The translations under genes and the position numbers were made by a program. The notes below the pieces were generated by a model. That model made no database searches, had not been told where the DNA came from, and was given only the letters and a program-made list of their open reading frames with translations. Source: Rachicladosporium sp. CCFEE 5018 (lineage: Eukaryota; Ascomycota; Dothideomycetes; Cladosporiales; Cladosporiaceae). From it: DNA of 64,000 nucleotides. The DNA is taken from NCBI GenBank assembly GCA_002077045.2, contig KZ111145.1, forward strand, positions 1,562,078-1,626,077, given 5' to 3'. Shown in pieces: positions 8,150 through 17,439 of the stretch (its first letter is position 1; the number at the start of each line of letters is the position of its first letter).

Positions 8150-9676
8150 CTACGAAGTCGCCTTTCCTCCCAAGAACCCCCTCCGCCCTCTACAGCAGTC
8201 ATACAAATACACCGCCTCCGCCACACTCTTCCTAGTCCGCCAGTCCTGCTTGCCACTGCCGAAGAGCAGCACATCGGCCTGATCGCCTACCCTTACCTCC
8301 CCATCGCTCCTCGATTGCTCAGCACCGCCACTGCGATCTTCGCCAGCAAACCCGATCGCTTCCTTCGCGCGTGTACTCACACACCCGTACAACACCTCTG
8401 CATCCTTCATTGTACCTGCCGAGTAGATCCCCACGCCTGCACTGGCCAGACTTAGCGGATCACAGGTGCCTTGTGGTGTGAAGGCGTTGCCCACGTTGTT
8501 GACGCCCAGACAGGCGTTCAGACCGTGCTCCCGGATCATTGAAATGACGTCTAGAGTCCCTCGTGTGCGCTCGGGCGTGCGTAACATGTAAAGATCGCTT
8601 GTTGGCAGACCGACGAAGTGGAGCGGTAAATCGCCAATCGCGGACTTCAGATCCTTCCACTCCTGAGTAGAGAAGAGGGTGAGCCGCGTCGCGTGGCCGA
8701 TCACGATGGTCTTGTTCGTAGTCCTTTTGTTCCAGTCAGCCGCGTGCAGTATCACAACAACGTGATGGATCAGCGGCTCTTGCGAAGGATCGAGGTTATA
8801 GTCCAGATGAAAGTCCAAATGCTTGTCAAACTCCACACTCAAACCCACCATCCACTCCACATTCCTCTTCGCCCTTTCGCCATCAGCTTCCACGTACGGC
8901 GTGCTGCCCAGCACCTCCACCTCAGGGTTTGCAGCAGCCTCCCGCATCAAGCTGCGAATCTTCTCAGCCTCGGAATCATGGAATTTTGCCTCCTCGCTCC
9001 AAGAATTGGTCTGCGAGTCCGAGAACAGCGGGAGCTGGGCGAAGGCGCAGATCTGCACTCTCATCTTGCCTTGCCCTTCAGCCTGCCTTTTCAGCTCAAG
9101 CCCGGCTTTTAGGCACTTCAGCCCTACAATCGCGTCCACCTCGACGAACGCGCGCATGTGCGTCACGCCTGCTGCGACACTCTCATCCACTACTCTCTGC
9201 CCTCGCTCCAGTAGATCCTGGGTCGTGAAAGCCGCCTTGGCTAGATTCGTAATGTGCAGCGCTTCCGAAAACGTTCCCTCTTTAATCTGGTGCTTGGAGT
9301 GTGAGGGGTGGGAGAGCAGGTAAGCTTTGTCTATATGGATATGCGGATGACACAGCGACGGGGCCAGGAGCGCGGCATTACCGTACTTCTGGTTTGCGAG
9401 GGTTAGTAAGGCGATTTCGGGGTCGTGGGCGCCGATGTAGGTGATTTTGCCGGTGTTGGGGTTTAGAGTTACGTCGTGGGTTCCTGGACGGGAGGGGAGG
9501 GAGACGTTGCGGATGGAGGTTGGGAGGGTGTTGGAGTGTATTGGAGGACCGGCGGAGGACTGCGTGGCGGTTGCTGGGAGATTGGGGGAGGATTGTGGGT
9601 TGGCGTCGGGAGACTGCATTTTGGCGAGCTCTGCGTCGAGATCGATGCCGTGGGTGGCGAGGAAGGCTTGGGCCAT
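8150..9676 (-). CDS. Amidohydrolase, cytosine-deaminase-like, copy A
   Basis: A 508-residue single-exon member of the metal-dependent amidohydrolase superfamily. The HxH metal motif lies at residues 112-114 in CHPHIHIDKAYL, the cytosine-deaminase form of this motif. Downstream are a His-rich strand HLDFHLDYNLD, the IVIGHATRL segment (likely a metal or substrate His), and LGVNNVGNAF, where the family usually has a catalytic Asp region such as GxDN; here the equivalent reads VNN. A C-terminal segment (VRVGDQADVLLF... ) forms the small beta-sandwich typical of the superfamily. It probably deaminates or hydrolyses a cyclic amide or amine; the substrate is not determined. No signal peptide. The N-terminal 60 residues look like a variable extension. 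Confidence 0.85.
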   Translation of the reverse strand: MAQAFLATHGIDLDAELAKMQSPDANPQSSPNLPATATQSSAGPPIHSNTLPTSIRNVSLPSRPGTHDVTLNPNTGKITYIGAHDPEIALLTLANQKYGNAALLAPSLCHPHIHIDKAYLLSHPSHSKHQIKEGTFSEALHITNLAKAAFTTQDLLERGQRVVDESVAAGVTHMRAFVEVDAIVGLKCLKAGLELKRQAEGQGKMRVQICAFAQLPLFSDSQTNSWSEEAKFHDSEAEKIRSLMREAAANPEVEVLGSTPYVEADGERAKRNVEWMVGLSVEFDKHLDFHLDYNLDPSQEPLIHHVVVILHAADWNKRTTNKTIVIGHATRLTLFSTQEWKDLKSAIGDLPLHFVGLPTSDLYMLRTPERTRGTLDVISMIREHGLNACLGVNNVGNAFTPQGTCDPLSLASAGVGIYSAGTMKDAEVLYGCVSTRAKEAIGFAGEDRSGGAEQSRSDGEVRVGDQADVLLFGSGKQDWRTRKSVAEAVYLYDCCRGRRGFLGGKATS

Positions 9677-10536
9677 GAATGGGATGGAACTCGTGGTTGT
9701 GTACTAGGTGCCTGGAGCGTAAATTGCCGCGGGATCCCACAAAGCGGAGCGCGCTCTTGAGATCAGGGCGTTGGAGTTGGCGCCTACAGTGCAGCTCCTC
9801 GTGTCGGTCAAATCTCTGAGATCCGGCACGCTGAAGTCTGTTGTCGTTGCGGGAATCTGCAGAGGCGGATGGAAGTCGGAGATGAAGCACAGGAGATGGA
9901 GACGGAATCGCACGAAAGAGAGGACGAAATCAACCTGCCTTATGGAGAGTAGATGCAATGACATAGCTCATGTCGATGAAGCTGGCGTCGCGTCCTCCTC
10001 CGTCCACCACCACAGCCACCACAAGTGTACAAGGGCAATATCGCTGTACCATAACACGCTATGCCGTGTATATCACATCTGCATGCAGCAGCAGGCAGTG
10101 TGAGAGATAGAGGGCCGAGTCGAGGAAGCATGCGGTGGTTGCACAAGTCATCTCTGGTACCTTTCTGCCCCTCCATCCACACCCCCTTTGCCTTTAGCGA
10201 GCGCATTGGCCGCATCCATCATCCCCGGGCTACGCGACGCGACTTCACTCCATCGTCATTGGCGATTATCTGTCTGTCTGGGTTATCATCACTGTTTGTT
10301 GTCGCATCTCATCAGCTTCCATCCGACATCGCGCTGATCTGCCTCACGCTTGACGTGCCTAACACACTAGATCACGCTTGGCGCCGCACAAGCCGACGCA
10401 GCAGCGGAAAGGGCAGGAGGTGTAGGAAGCACAATGCAGAACTACCGCCAACAGCCTCCCACCAGGCGAGGTATGTCTTGCCATCCACCATCGTATAATC
10501 CATAGAGACCCACCAGTACTTGTACATTCATCAACC
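9677..10536. promoter_or_regulatory. Divergent region between amidohydrolase and Ssr3, copy A, with conserved leader block
   Basis: The amidohydrolase (minus) and Ssr3 (plus) are transcribed outward from here. The part from about 9700 to 10180 is largely unalignable with copy B. From 10184 to 10407 the copies match over 224 bases with three substitutions (compare 62291-62514). A short exon or upstream ORF beginning MQNYRQQPP at 10434 is also conserved, and a GTATGT donor follows it. Confidence 0.6.
10434..10471 (+). other. Candidate first exon (or upstream ORF) of Ssr3, copy A
   Basis: Reads MQNYRQQPPTRRG and then GTATGT, a strong fungal donor. Splicing to the CAG before TACTTGTACATTC would enter the Ssr3 frame and add a few residues before MQRNPNS. 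Without splicing it ends as a 23-codon upstream ORF (ending HPPSYNP). Both options are kept in copy B (MQNYRQQPPPRRG). A Gln/Arg-rich N-terminus is common in Ssr3-like proteins, which favours an exon. Confidence 0.45.
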
Positions 10537-12086
10537 ATGCAACGCAATCCCAACTCGGCAGCGGGCCACAAGCGCAAGATCTCCTACGCCGACCTCGCGC
10601 TAACATACAATGCAGCTGGGCCTCTCCCACAGCCCCATCCCAATCCACAACAACAGGCTGCCATCACTGCCGCGCAGCTTCAGGCACAGCAGCTCGAGGA
10701 GGTGAGGCGGCGAGACTTGGCGCGACGGCAGAGCAGGAAACCTACAGATCGCGACATCCCCGATGATGTCGCTGATGCGATTGTCGGCGATGGAGTGCAG
10801 CGGTACAAGCGGCTGCGGGAAGTTGAGAGGCGGTTGGATGCTGTGATGATGCGCAAGCGGCTGGATGTGAAGGACAACGCGCAGCGCGAGTACGCGAAAC
10901 GCGAGGGCACGCTGAGACTGTGGATCAGCAATACAGTTGAGGGACAGCCTTGGCAGGTCATTGAGGACGGTACTGGTGTGGACGGTGATGGGCTGTTCGA
11001 GCTCGGCGACAACAGCCAGGCGACGTTCCGGGTTAAGATCGAGGGACGACTGCTTGACGACACAGATGAGGACGAGCCTAGCCCAGGGAAGCGACCACGA
11101 TTGAGCGACTTCTTCAAGGCTATCACGATTGACTTCGATCGAAATCCTGCCCTCATGCCGGATGGCTTCTCGCAGATCGAGTGGCGGAAACAGCAGGCGC
11201 CTACGCAGGCTCAGCCGAACCCGAGCTACGATCCCAACAGTCCGGAGAACAGCTTTGACTGTCTCGAGTTTGAGCGTAAGGGCGATGAGAATGTGAATGT
11301 CACCATCAACCTCACGCGCGACACGGAGCGCGAGCGATACAAGCTCAGTCCTGGTCTTGCCGAGATCCTGGATACTGAAGAAGACGACATGCTAGGCGCA
11401 GTGCAAGGGATCTGGGAGTACGCTCGAGCAATGCACCTGCAAGAAGACGACGACAAGCGGACGATCGTCTGCGATGAGCCACTCCGGCGGGTGAGTCCTC
11501 ATGAACTATGTAAGCTGCACTGCAAGAAACTAACACAGCCCAGCTCTTCAACCAAGACCGCCTCTCCTTCCCCTACCTCCCCGACATCCTGCAACCCCAC
11601 CTAAAACCCCTTCCTCCACTCAAACTCCCCTACACAATCCGGGTCGACAAGTCCTACATCTCGCCTCCCGATCCCTCCACCCCATCGCAACGCACGATCT
11701 ACGACCTCACCGTCCCCCTCCCAAACCCCACAGCCCACCACATAACCCGCTACGCCACCTCGAAAACGCACCTCACCTCCCTGAGCACCATCGTTCATGC
11801 GGACGACAACCTCGCGCTGCTAGTGCAGAAGCTGCACGCTACGAATGCGAAGCGGAAGTTTTATGAGAATTTGGCGAAGGACCCGAGGGGTTTCGTGGGA
11901 AGGTGGGTGGGGAGTCAGAAGCGGGATCTGGAGGTTATACTTGCTGAGGCTGGACGGGCCGGGGGTGGAGGCGATGAGGGTCAAGGAGAGGAGTGGAAAA
12001 AGGGTGGAGAGGGAGGGGTTTGGGGGAGTGTGCTCGCTAAGGAGAGTGTGGGGCTTTGGTGTGCTAGGCAGGGGAAGGTGAATTGA
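10537..12086 (+). CDS. ssr3: SWI/SNF and RSC complex subunit Ssr3/Snf12/Rsc6-like (SWIB domain), copy A
   Basis: Two exons, 10537-11490 and 11544-12086, with a 53-bp phase-0 intron. The protein is about 498 residues. It has a basic, Gln-rich N-terminus, a conserved central segment (LRLWISNTVEGQPWQ, FSQIEWRKQ) and then the SWIB/MDM2-like region reached across the intron (DEPLRRLFNQDRLSFPYLPDILQPHLKPL), followed by the SMARCD-family C-terminal block (TRYATSKTHLTSL, ALLVQKLHATNAKRKFYENLA). The family member is a core non-catalytic subunit of nucleosome-remodelling complexes in the nucleus. Start chosen at MQRNPNS, although an upstream exon may add residues. The Gly/Glu-rich stretch before the end is low complexity. 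Confidence 0.9.
11491..11543 (+). other. Ssr3 intron, copy A, identical to copy B
   Basis: GTGAGT donor, CTAAC branch point, CCCAG acceptor; 53 bp. Every base matches the copy B intron at 63588-63640. It lies inside a 196-bp tract of perfect identity (11422-11617 against 63519-63714). Confidence 0.93.
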
Positions 12087-12587
12087 AGGGAAAGAGGGGA
12101 TGGGAATGAATGGAGGCGTGAGTGATCGGAAGGACCAGGCACCGGCGTTCATTTGCTTGACGATGGGGACGATACCCACTACGCCCAGTGAGCGAATCTG
12201 GAGAACCGGCGAAGTGGCAAATGCTACGAAGTAAGATCTCCCTTCATCTCGTTCAGTCCGCTGTCACAGTGTGAGTCCACATCATTTCGATCTCCTACTT
12301 GCGTCGCGATCGTCTACAGCACAGTCGCCTTCCTCAGACGCTCCTTCCTCATATACCTTCCTTTCTCGCGCCTCACTATTACGCAGATCACAACAAAGCC
12401 GCCTCAGCTTCATCAGAACTTTCTACCCTTCACATGCGCCTCCTACTTCACATTCTCCTCACCTTAGTCGCGCTCTGGATAGCTTGCCAACACATCCAGC
12501 AATTCGTAAGATACATCCACTCCCTCCACAACCCCAACCCAAACGACTCTGCCGTTGTGCCGAATTACACGCCACCATCAACGCAGT
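12087..12587. other. Spacer after Ssr3
   Basis: It holds the Ssr3 3' end and the promoter of the next plus-strand gene. A reading frame from about 12434 has a hydrophobic start (MRLLLHILLTLVALWIAC), but it runs into and overlaps the better-supported frame starting at 12588, so I treat it as a shadow. Nothing else was seen. Confidence 0.45.
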
Positions 12588-14162
12588 ATGGCGAAGGCGA
12601 AGGGGAAGGTCAGCAAAACGACACCTGCACTACATGCCGGGAGCAAGTCGCACGCAGGCGGGTCCTCTGGTGTCGGGACAGCGATGAAGCGGGCGGTGGG
12701 GACTGTTATCGATGTCCTTACGAGAGCGCGGTCGTCGCAAGCTCGATCTCCGACAGGGACCTCACGCGTTGCGCAGCCGGCGACGTTGGGTGCAAGGAGG
12801 AGCATTGGCACGGATAGAGAGGCTACGGTTACGGGATTTCTGAGGGAGTTGCATGGGCACTTCACTTCCCGCTCTGATGGCCTGTCGGCTGGCTTCCTGG
12901 AAGGACTGTGCGACTCGTACAACGCCGGCACGCTGGATGAGCGTGGATTGTATGTTGGGATTTTGAGGGTGCTGATCAATACGAAGGGGTTGCACTTGCT
13001 TGAGCAATTCAGGGGTTTGCTGCCTGCGAGCTGGAAGGCGACGGATCTAGGCTGGCTGGAATGCGCTGTGGCGGAAGATTGCGCGTGGCAGGCCAAAGTG
13101 GCGGGGATTGTTTTGAATAGTAGGAGGGCGATGAGCACGCCAAAGGTGAAGGCGGCGAAGGCTGAGGAAGCGGAAACTGTGGCAGATGTCATCGAGACCG
13201 ACGAGGAGATCGATGATGAAGGAGTGGAAGTGGAAGCAAAGGCAGTGGTCAGGAAGAAGAAGCGGCCGCTGGGTGGCTTCAGAGCGCAGAGCGTGAGCCA
13301 TATCGTCGGCATCCTCGAAGAGCCACATCCGGAGCACGTCCAGCAAGCGCCAACTAAGAAGCAGCTTACCGCTCCAAAAGCCACGCCGAAGAAGCCAGCT
13401 CGCCGCGCACCTACCAAAGCCGCCATCGTCACGGCCCAGAACGACCGCTCGCCTTCGAGCATCTCCCCGGTCCCGTCACCCACTCCCTCGCCCCTATTAA
13501 CCAACTCCGATTTCCCGTTCCACCCAACAACAACATCGACGCCCTTGCCAGCTCCCAAATCGAAGCTCCGCAATATCTCTATCCCTATGGTCTCAGCTGG
13601 CACTGAAACGGGAACTGGCACGAACACAGGTATCGGCAGAATCTTTCCAACCCGCCGCTCCATCCTCTCCGTAGCCAGCAAACCCTACACCCACACCCTC
13701 TGCGGCGCCACGTTTCCCCATCCCTCTGACGTCCGCCAGCATCATAAAGGCAAAGTGGGCTCGACGTGCTGCTGGGTGAAACACGGCAGTCCGGTGGGGA
13801 GGGACTGGGATGAGGATCCGAATTGTAAAGTCCGCATTGGGACGGGAGATGGGAAAGTGGAGGTTGAAGTTCTCAGAGGAGTGAATGGGGAGAGGGAGGG
13901 ACAAGAAGGATTTCGAGGCTACAAGATGAAAAGCTGGGGTGCTTGGGCTGCGCTGCTTGCTCCGAATGATGATGGAGCCGTCGCAGATGCGATTGAGGAC
14001 GTCGATGCGATGTCTGGGGTGAAAGACAAAGATGGGGCTGAGGATCAAGGAGAGTGCGAAGCACCGGTTGCGAAGAAGAGGAAGGTGGTGAAGGACGGTG
14101 AGGATGCGGTGGGTGCTTACGCGGAGGAGGTTGCTGCGCTGGGGCTGAGGGCGGGGAAGTGA
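12588..14162 (+). CDS. Hypothetical nuclear-type protein with Cys/His motif
   Basis: A 524-residue single-exon protein from the Met in SMAKAKGKVSK (the frame opens slightly earlier with non-ATG codons). Residues about 90-190 form an ordered, helical-looking block (TVTGFLRELHGHFTSR, LYVGILRVLINTKGLHLLEQF). The middle is Lys/Pro/Ser-rich and disordered. A later segment (LCGATFPHPSDVRQHHKG...CC) has spacing that recalls a degenerate C2H2 finger. Basic clusters near the C-terminus (KKRKVV) look like nuclear localisation signals. I do not recognise a family; a chromatin or DNA-binding role is inference. Confidence 0.7.
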   Translation: MAKAKGKVSKTTPALHAGSKSHAGGSSGVGTAMKRAVGTVIDVLTRARSSQARSPTGTSRVAQPATLGARRSIGTDREATVTGFLRELHGHFTSRSDGLSAGFLEGLCDSYNAGTLDERGLYVGILRVLINTKGLHLLEQFRGLLPASWKATDLGWLECAVAEDCAWQAKVAGIVLNSRRAMSTPKVKAAKAEEAETVADVIETDEEIDDEGVEVEAKAVVRKKKRPLGGFRAQSVSHIVGILEEPHPEHVQQAPTKKQLTAPKATPKKPARRAPTKAAIVTAQNDRSPSSISPVPSPTPSPLLTNSDFPFHPTTTSTPLPAPKSKLRNISIPMVSAGTETGTGTNTGIGRIFPTRRSILSVASKPYTHTLCGATFPHPSDVRQHHKGKVGSTCCWVKHGSPVGRDWDEDPNCKVRIGTGDGKVEVEVLRGVNGEREGQEGFRGYKMKSWGAWAALLAPNDDGAVADAIEDVDAMSGVKDKDGAEDQGECEAPVAKKRKVVKDGEDAVGAYAEEVAALGLRAGK

Positions 14163-14698
14163 GGTCTGAGCTTGGGCTCTCTCGGTGGCCGTGGAATAGG
14201 AGGTGGAGTTGCGGGTTGTTGTGCGCTACCTCAAGGCTACACTGGTGGATATGGAGAGACCGCGCGGTCTTTTGGAGCGTGGCCGGCAAGTTGCACGGGC
14301 AGAGCACTACTGTAATTTCGGGGTCAAGACATGTTCGCGCAATGGTACTTGGCCCGAAGCTTTAGTTCATGGAAGATGTACGACTCCGCCGAAGCGTAGA
14401 CCAGAGATGGGGACAACGATTGTTGCAGATCAACATGGGGATATTGCACAGGGGAACGTGAGAGGTCATGCGACACATCAAAGCTTGGGTGACTGTTACA
14501 TACACCCATTCCTCGGTCTAAACGCAGGGCTTTCCCCTAGTGTGTTGCCACAGTAGGTCTCTTTCCCTCATCAAGCGTCTCAGGCGTCGTAGCGATGATG
14601 AACGCAAACATGTCTTCTCCTACTGCGTAGCATATGCTTCTAGTTTTCGCTACCGGCCACTTGACGCAGCCAATAGCTAGAATGACGACAAGCAACGT
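14163..14698. other. Convergent 3' region
   Basis: These 536 bp lie between the ends of a plus-strand and a minus-strand gene, so they should hold only 3' untranslated sequence and terminators. No convincing ORF, RNA gene or repeat was seen. Confidence 0.5.
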
Positions 14699-15756
14699 CT
14701 ACCAGTTAGTCTCAGGGGCAGCCGGCTTCGAGTCAGCATTCTCTCCAGTCCACCCAGCGTTCCCAGCCTCAGCCGGCGCAGAGCTAGCAGCCCAGTCCGC
14801 ACCATCAGCGTCCCACGAGCTGGCAGCAGGCGCACCAGCAGTGTTGGACGCAGCCGCGAACGCACCCGCAGTACCGCCGCTGACCTCCCACTCATTGTTG
14901 AAGCCGCTCTCGACAGCGCCGGGGCCGACTTCGTCGACACCAGGAGCCTTGGCCTCGTCGGCGTTGCCGTCCTTGTTCTCCTCCGCTTCGGGGTCGCGGT
15001 AGAAGTACAAATCAGTCATGACGTCCCACTCAGCCTCACGGGAAGCGAGGGTGCCGCGGAGGCGGAGCACCTCACGAGCGAGCATCCACCAGATCAGACC
15101 GATGGCGTGGCGGCCCTTGTTGTTGGTAGGGATGGCAACATCGACGTACTCGGTTGGGGAGTCGGAGTCGCAGAGAGCGATGACGGGGATGTTGACGTAC
15201 GAGGCCTCCTTGATGGCTTGAGCGTCGGTGCGGGGGTCGGTGACGATGATCAAGCGGGGCTCTTTGAAGGAGCGTGTGATGTAGTTGGTGAAGTTACCGG
15301 GGGTGAAGCGACCGGCGATGGCGACGGCACCGGTGTGGGCGGCGAACTTGAGGACGGCACGCTGGCCGTAGGGACGAGCGGAGATGACGCAGATGTCCGC
15401 TGGGTTGTCGATGGTCACGATGATGCGGGCAGCGAGGACGATCTTCTCCCTGTATTCAAGTCAGTATGTGTGGGATGAAGTCTTGGCACATCGAGTGGTG
15501 CTGCACGCATCGTTCGCAATGCGCCGAAGTAGGCGCACGCTCTTGTACGCCAACATGATACTCGAACGAAGCTCTCATTGACTTACCAAGTCTTGCCGAT
15601 GTTGATCACATTGATACCATCAGCCCTCGTCTTCCACAGGTAAGGCTCCATATGGACCTGCATGTTCTTGCTGCCGAGATGGCACTGGGCGGCCAGCAGC
15701 ATCTCGATATCCTGTTGAGTGGCATTGAAAGCCGCGGGCAGGTTCTTGGCGGCCAT
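14699..15756 (-). CDS. RPS0: 40S ribosomal protein uS2 (RPS0)
   Basis: Two exons, 15756-15587 and 15449-14699, separated by a 137-bp intron (GTAAGT...ACAG); 306 residues. The sequence NATQQDIEMLLAAQCHLGSKN, then VIALCDSDSPTEYVDVAIPTNNKGRHAIGLIWWMLAREVL, is the eukaryotic uS2/RPSA core. The C-terminus is the usual Ala/Gly/Trp/Glu-rich tail (EWEVSGG, WDADGADW). It is a component of the small ribosomal subunit, needed for 18S rRNA 3' maturation in yeast. The start MAAKNLPAAFNA is the only Met in the first exon and gives the family's usual N-terminus. Confidence 0.96.
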
Positions 15757-15982
15757 GTTTGCGGTGTTGTGTCGTGAAGAAGTATTCGCCTTGGAGAAGA
15801 GGTGTGGTATGCTGTCGTGGGAGTGTAGTGGGATAATTTCGAGGTCGGCGGTTGCGATTCCCAAGCCCGAGGTGCGTCGCGCTAAGCTCGATTGAGTATG
15901 TCTGCTCCTGGTCTTGGCTCTCCCGAAGACAATGTGAGAGCACGCGAGTCTAAAGGTGTTGGAGTGTAGCATCATCAGCACA
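15757..15982. promoter_or_regulatory. Bidirectional promoter shared by cytosolic uS2 and mitochondrial uS15m genes
   Basis: The two start codons are 226 bp apart and face away from each other, so this short interval must drive both a cytosolic and a mitochondrial ribosomal protein gene. I do not see a canonical TATA box. Confidence 0.6.
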
Positions 15983-17020
15983 ATGCCGCCTCGAATACCC
16001 CTCTTCCAATGCCTTCGGGCACCCGTTGGTCAGCAGACGAGCGTCACATCTGCACATCACCTTCTGCCGGGACAAACGACATCATCATGGTCCCCTTCAC
16101 TCTCCATCGCCAATGTGTATGCTCGAGATGCATCGACGGCAGCCCAGCGACGGAAGCATCGCGATCCATACGCGATTGCACAGGCAAAGGCGAAGAAGGC
16201 CGCGAATCTGAGTCGGCAAGCTGTGCTGAAGCAAGAACGAGCTGGATCCTTGGGCGATCCGATACGGGGAGTTGAGACTCCTTTCTTGCAATCATTCGAC
16301 ACTGCAGCACTCCCTGCAAATTCAGCGGCATCATCAAGTCCGGTACGCGATGGTGCGGCAGCGGGCGAGCCCCAGGTACATCCACTCAACTTCTATCTCG
16401 ACAGCAGAGAACTCGACAAGGCCGTAAAGCACAGCAGCTGGTTATTGTCACCAGTGGAGTCAGACTCAAAAGCCGTGGAATCGACATTCGAAGACTACGA
16501 CACAGGAAGATCTTCGAAGGAGGACGAAGCGAAGCGAACACAAGAGGAGCAGGCTACTGCTGCAGAGGCACTGCAACGAATAGCCTCACTGGAAATCGGC
16601 AGCTCGAAAGATCGCCTACGAGTGAACAAGCAACGTTGCATCGAGACCTTCGGCCGACACAGCACAGACAGTATTTTACCACCGAAACCTCCAGGCGCTC
16701 ACCCCGCACCACCGATGGAGAAGAAGGAACGAGCAGGACCAGACACCGGCAGCTCTGAAGTGCAGGTCGCGATCTTGACCGCCAAGATCAGGACGGTGGC
16801 TGAGTTTGTGGCAACGCGAGGGAGGACTGACAGGGTCAACCAGCGGAACCTGAGGTTACTAGTTCACAGGCGGCAGAAGCTGCTGCAGTACGTGAGGAGG
16901 AAGGAACGGGGAGGGCCCAGATGGCAGAACTTGATAGAGACCCTGGGGTTGACTGAGGGGACTTGGAGAGGAGAAATCACGCTGGGAAGGCCAGATATGA
17001 TACCTGTCGTTGCTACATGA
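15983..17020 (+). CDS. Mitochondrial small-subunit ribosomal protein uS15m
   Basis: A 345-residue single-exon protein from MPPRIPLFQCLRAP. The first ~45 residues are Arg/Ser/Ala-rich with no acidic residues before about residue 50, as expected of a mitochondrial presequence. The uS15 domain is at about residues 245-320, with the diagnostic DTGSSEVQVAILTAKI and NQRNLRLLVHRRQKLLQYVRR. The long insert between presequence and domain is usual for fungal uS15m (yeast Mrps28). It binds 15S/SSU rRNA in the mitochondrial ribosome. Confidence 0.93.
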   Translation: MPPRIPLFQCLRAPVGQQTSVTSAHHLLPGQTTSSWSPSLSIANVYARDASTAAQRRKHRDPYAIAQAKAKKAANLSRQAVLKQERAGSLGDPIRGVETPFLQSFDTAALPANSAASSSPVRDGAAAGEPQVHPLNFYLDSRELDKAVKHSSWLLSPVESDSKAVESTFEDYDTGRSSKEDEAKRTQEEQATAAEALQRIASLEIGSSKDRLRVNKQRCIETFGRHSTDSILPPKPPGAHPAPPMEKKERAGPDTGSSEVQVAILTAKIRTVAEFVATRGRTDRVNQRNLRLLVHRRQKLLQYVRRKERGGPRWQNLIETLGLTEGTWRGEITLGRPDMIPVVAT

Positions 17021-17439
17021 GGAACTGTCTAGATACCAAAGAATCCGGCTGAGAATGCCCGATTCAACAAGCTGTCATGCTCCAGCACCAGTCGCACAGT
17101 TGTCCGCCTCGTTCACATCACTCAGCCGCGTACCTGCAGATAGCTGTAGTGTGGAGAGAATCCCTGCAGCCACGCCGAATTTCTCCACAAACCCCGTCCG
17201 GCAAAAGTCTGACCAGCACATGTCCAATGACTCCAATGCACTATAGCCAAATAAATCCCACAACCCCTGCTGTCCCCTTTCCAATGCATTTCCTCTCCTC
17301 GTAAACGAACACATACATGCAGCAACTCCGCCTGTGGGACTTCCTAAACACGCACACCTTCTCCCGCCCCCTCGCCGAGACGGCCGAAAACCTGGTCTCG
17401 GAGCTGCTGGTGAGCTGAGGAAAAAGGTCGACGGCAATA
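17021..17439. promoter_or_regulatory. Upstream region of the AROM gene
   Basis: The 419-bp spacer contains the uS15m 3' end and the AROM promoter. Overlapping reading frames on both strands look like shadows. No clear GCN4-type TGACTC site was seen directly upstream of the start. Confidence 0.4.

Larger units (their letters stand above)
1..12086. repeat. Duplicated block, copy A (continues beyond the left window edge)
   Basis: Six genes in this interval recur in the same order and orientation at 52.2-64.0 kb: Ser/Arg-rich protein, GT8 enzyme, mitochondrial carrier, EAF-like factor, amidohydrolase and Ssr3. The offset between matching positions stays near 52.1 kb (52,190 at the first gene, 52,097 at Ssr3). 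Proteins match almost residue for residue, with many third-position differences. Spacers are mostly diverged apart from short blocks. The match is still running at both window edges, so the true ends of the duplication are not visible. Coordinates here are the observable extent only. Confidence 0.93.

Noticed and set aside
12434..12817. Hydrophobic-start ORF MRLLLHILLTLVALW on the plus strand
   Set aside because: It overlaps the longer, better-supported ORF from 12588 in another frame and loses protein-like composition after the overlap begins.
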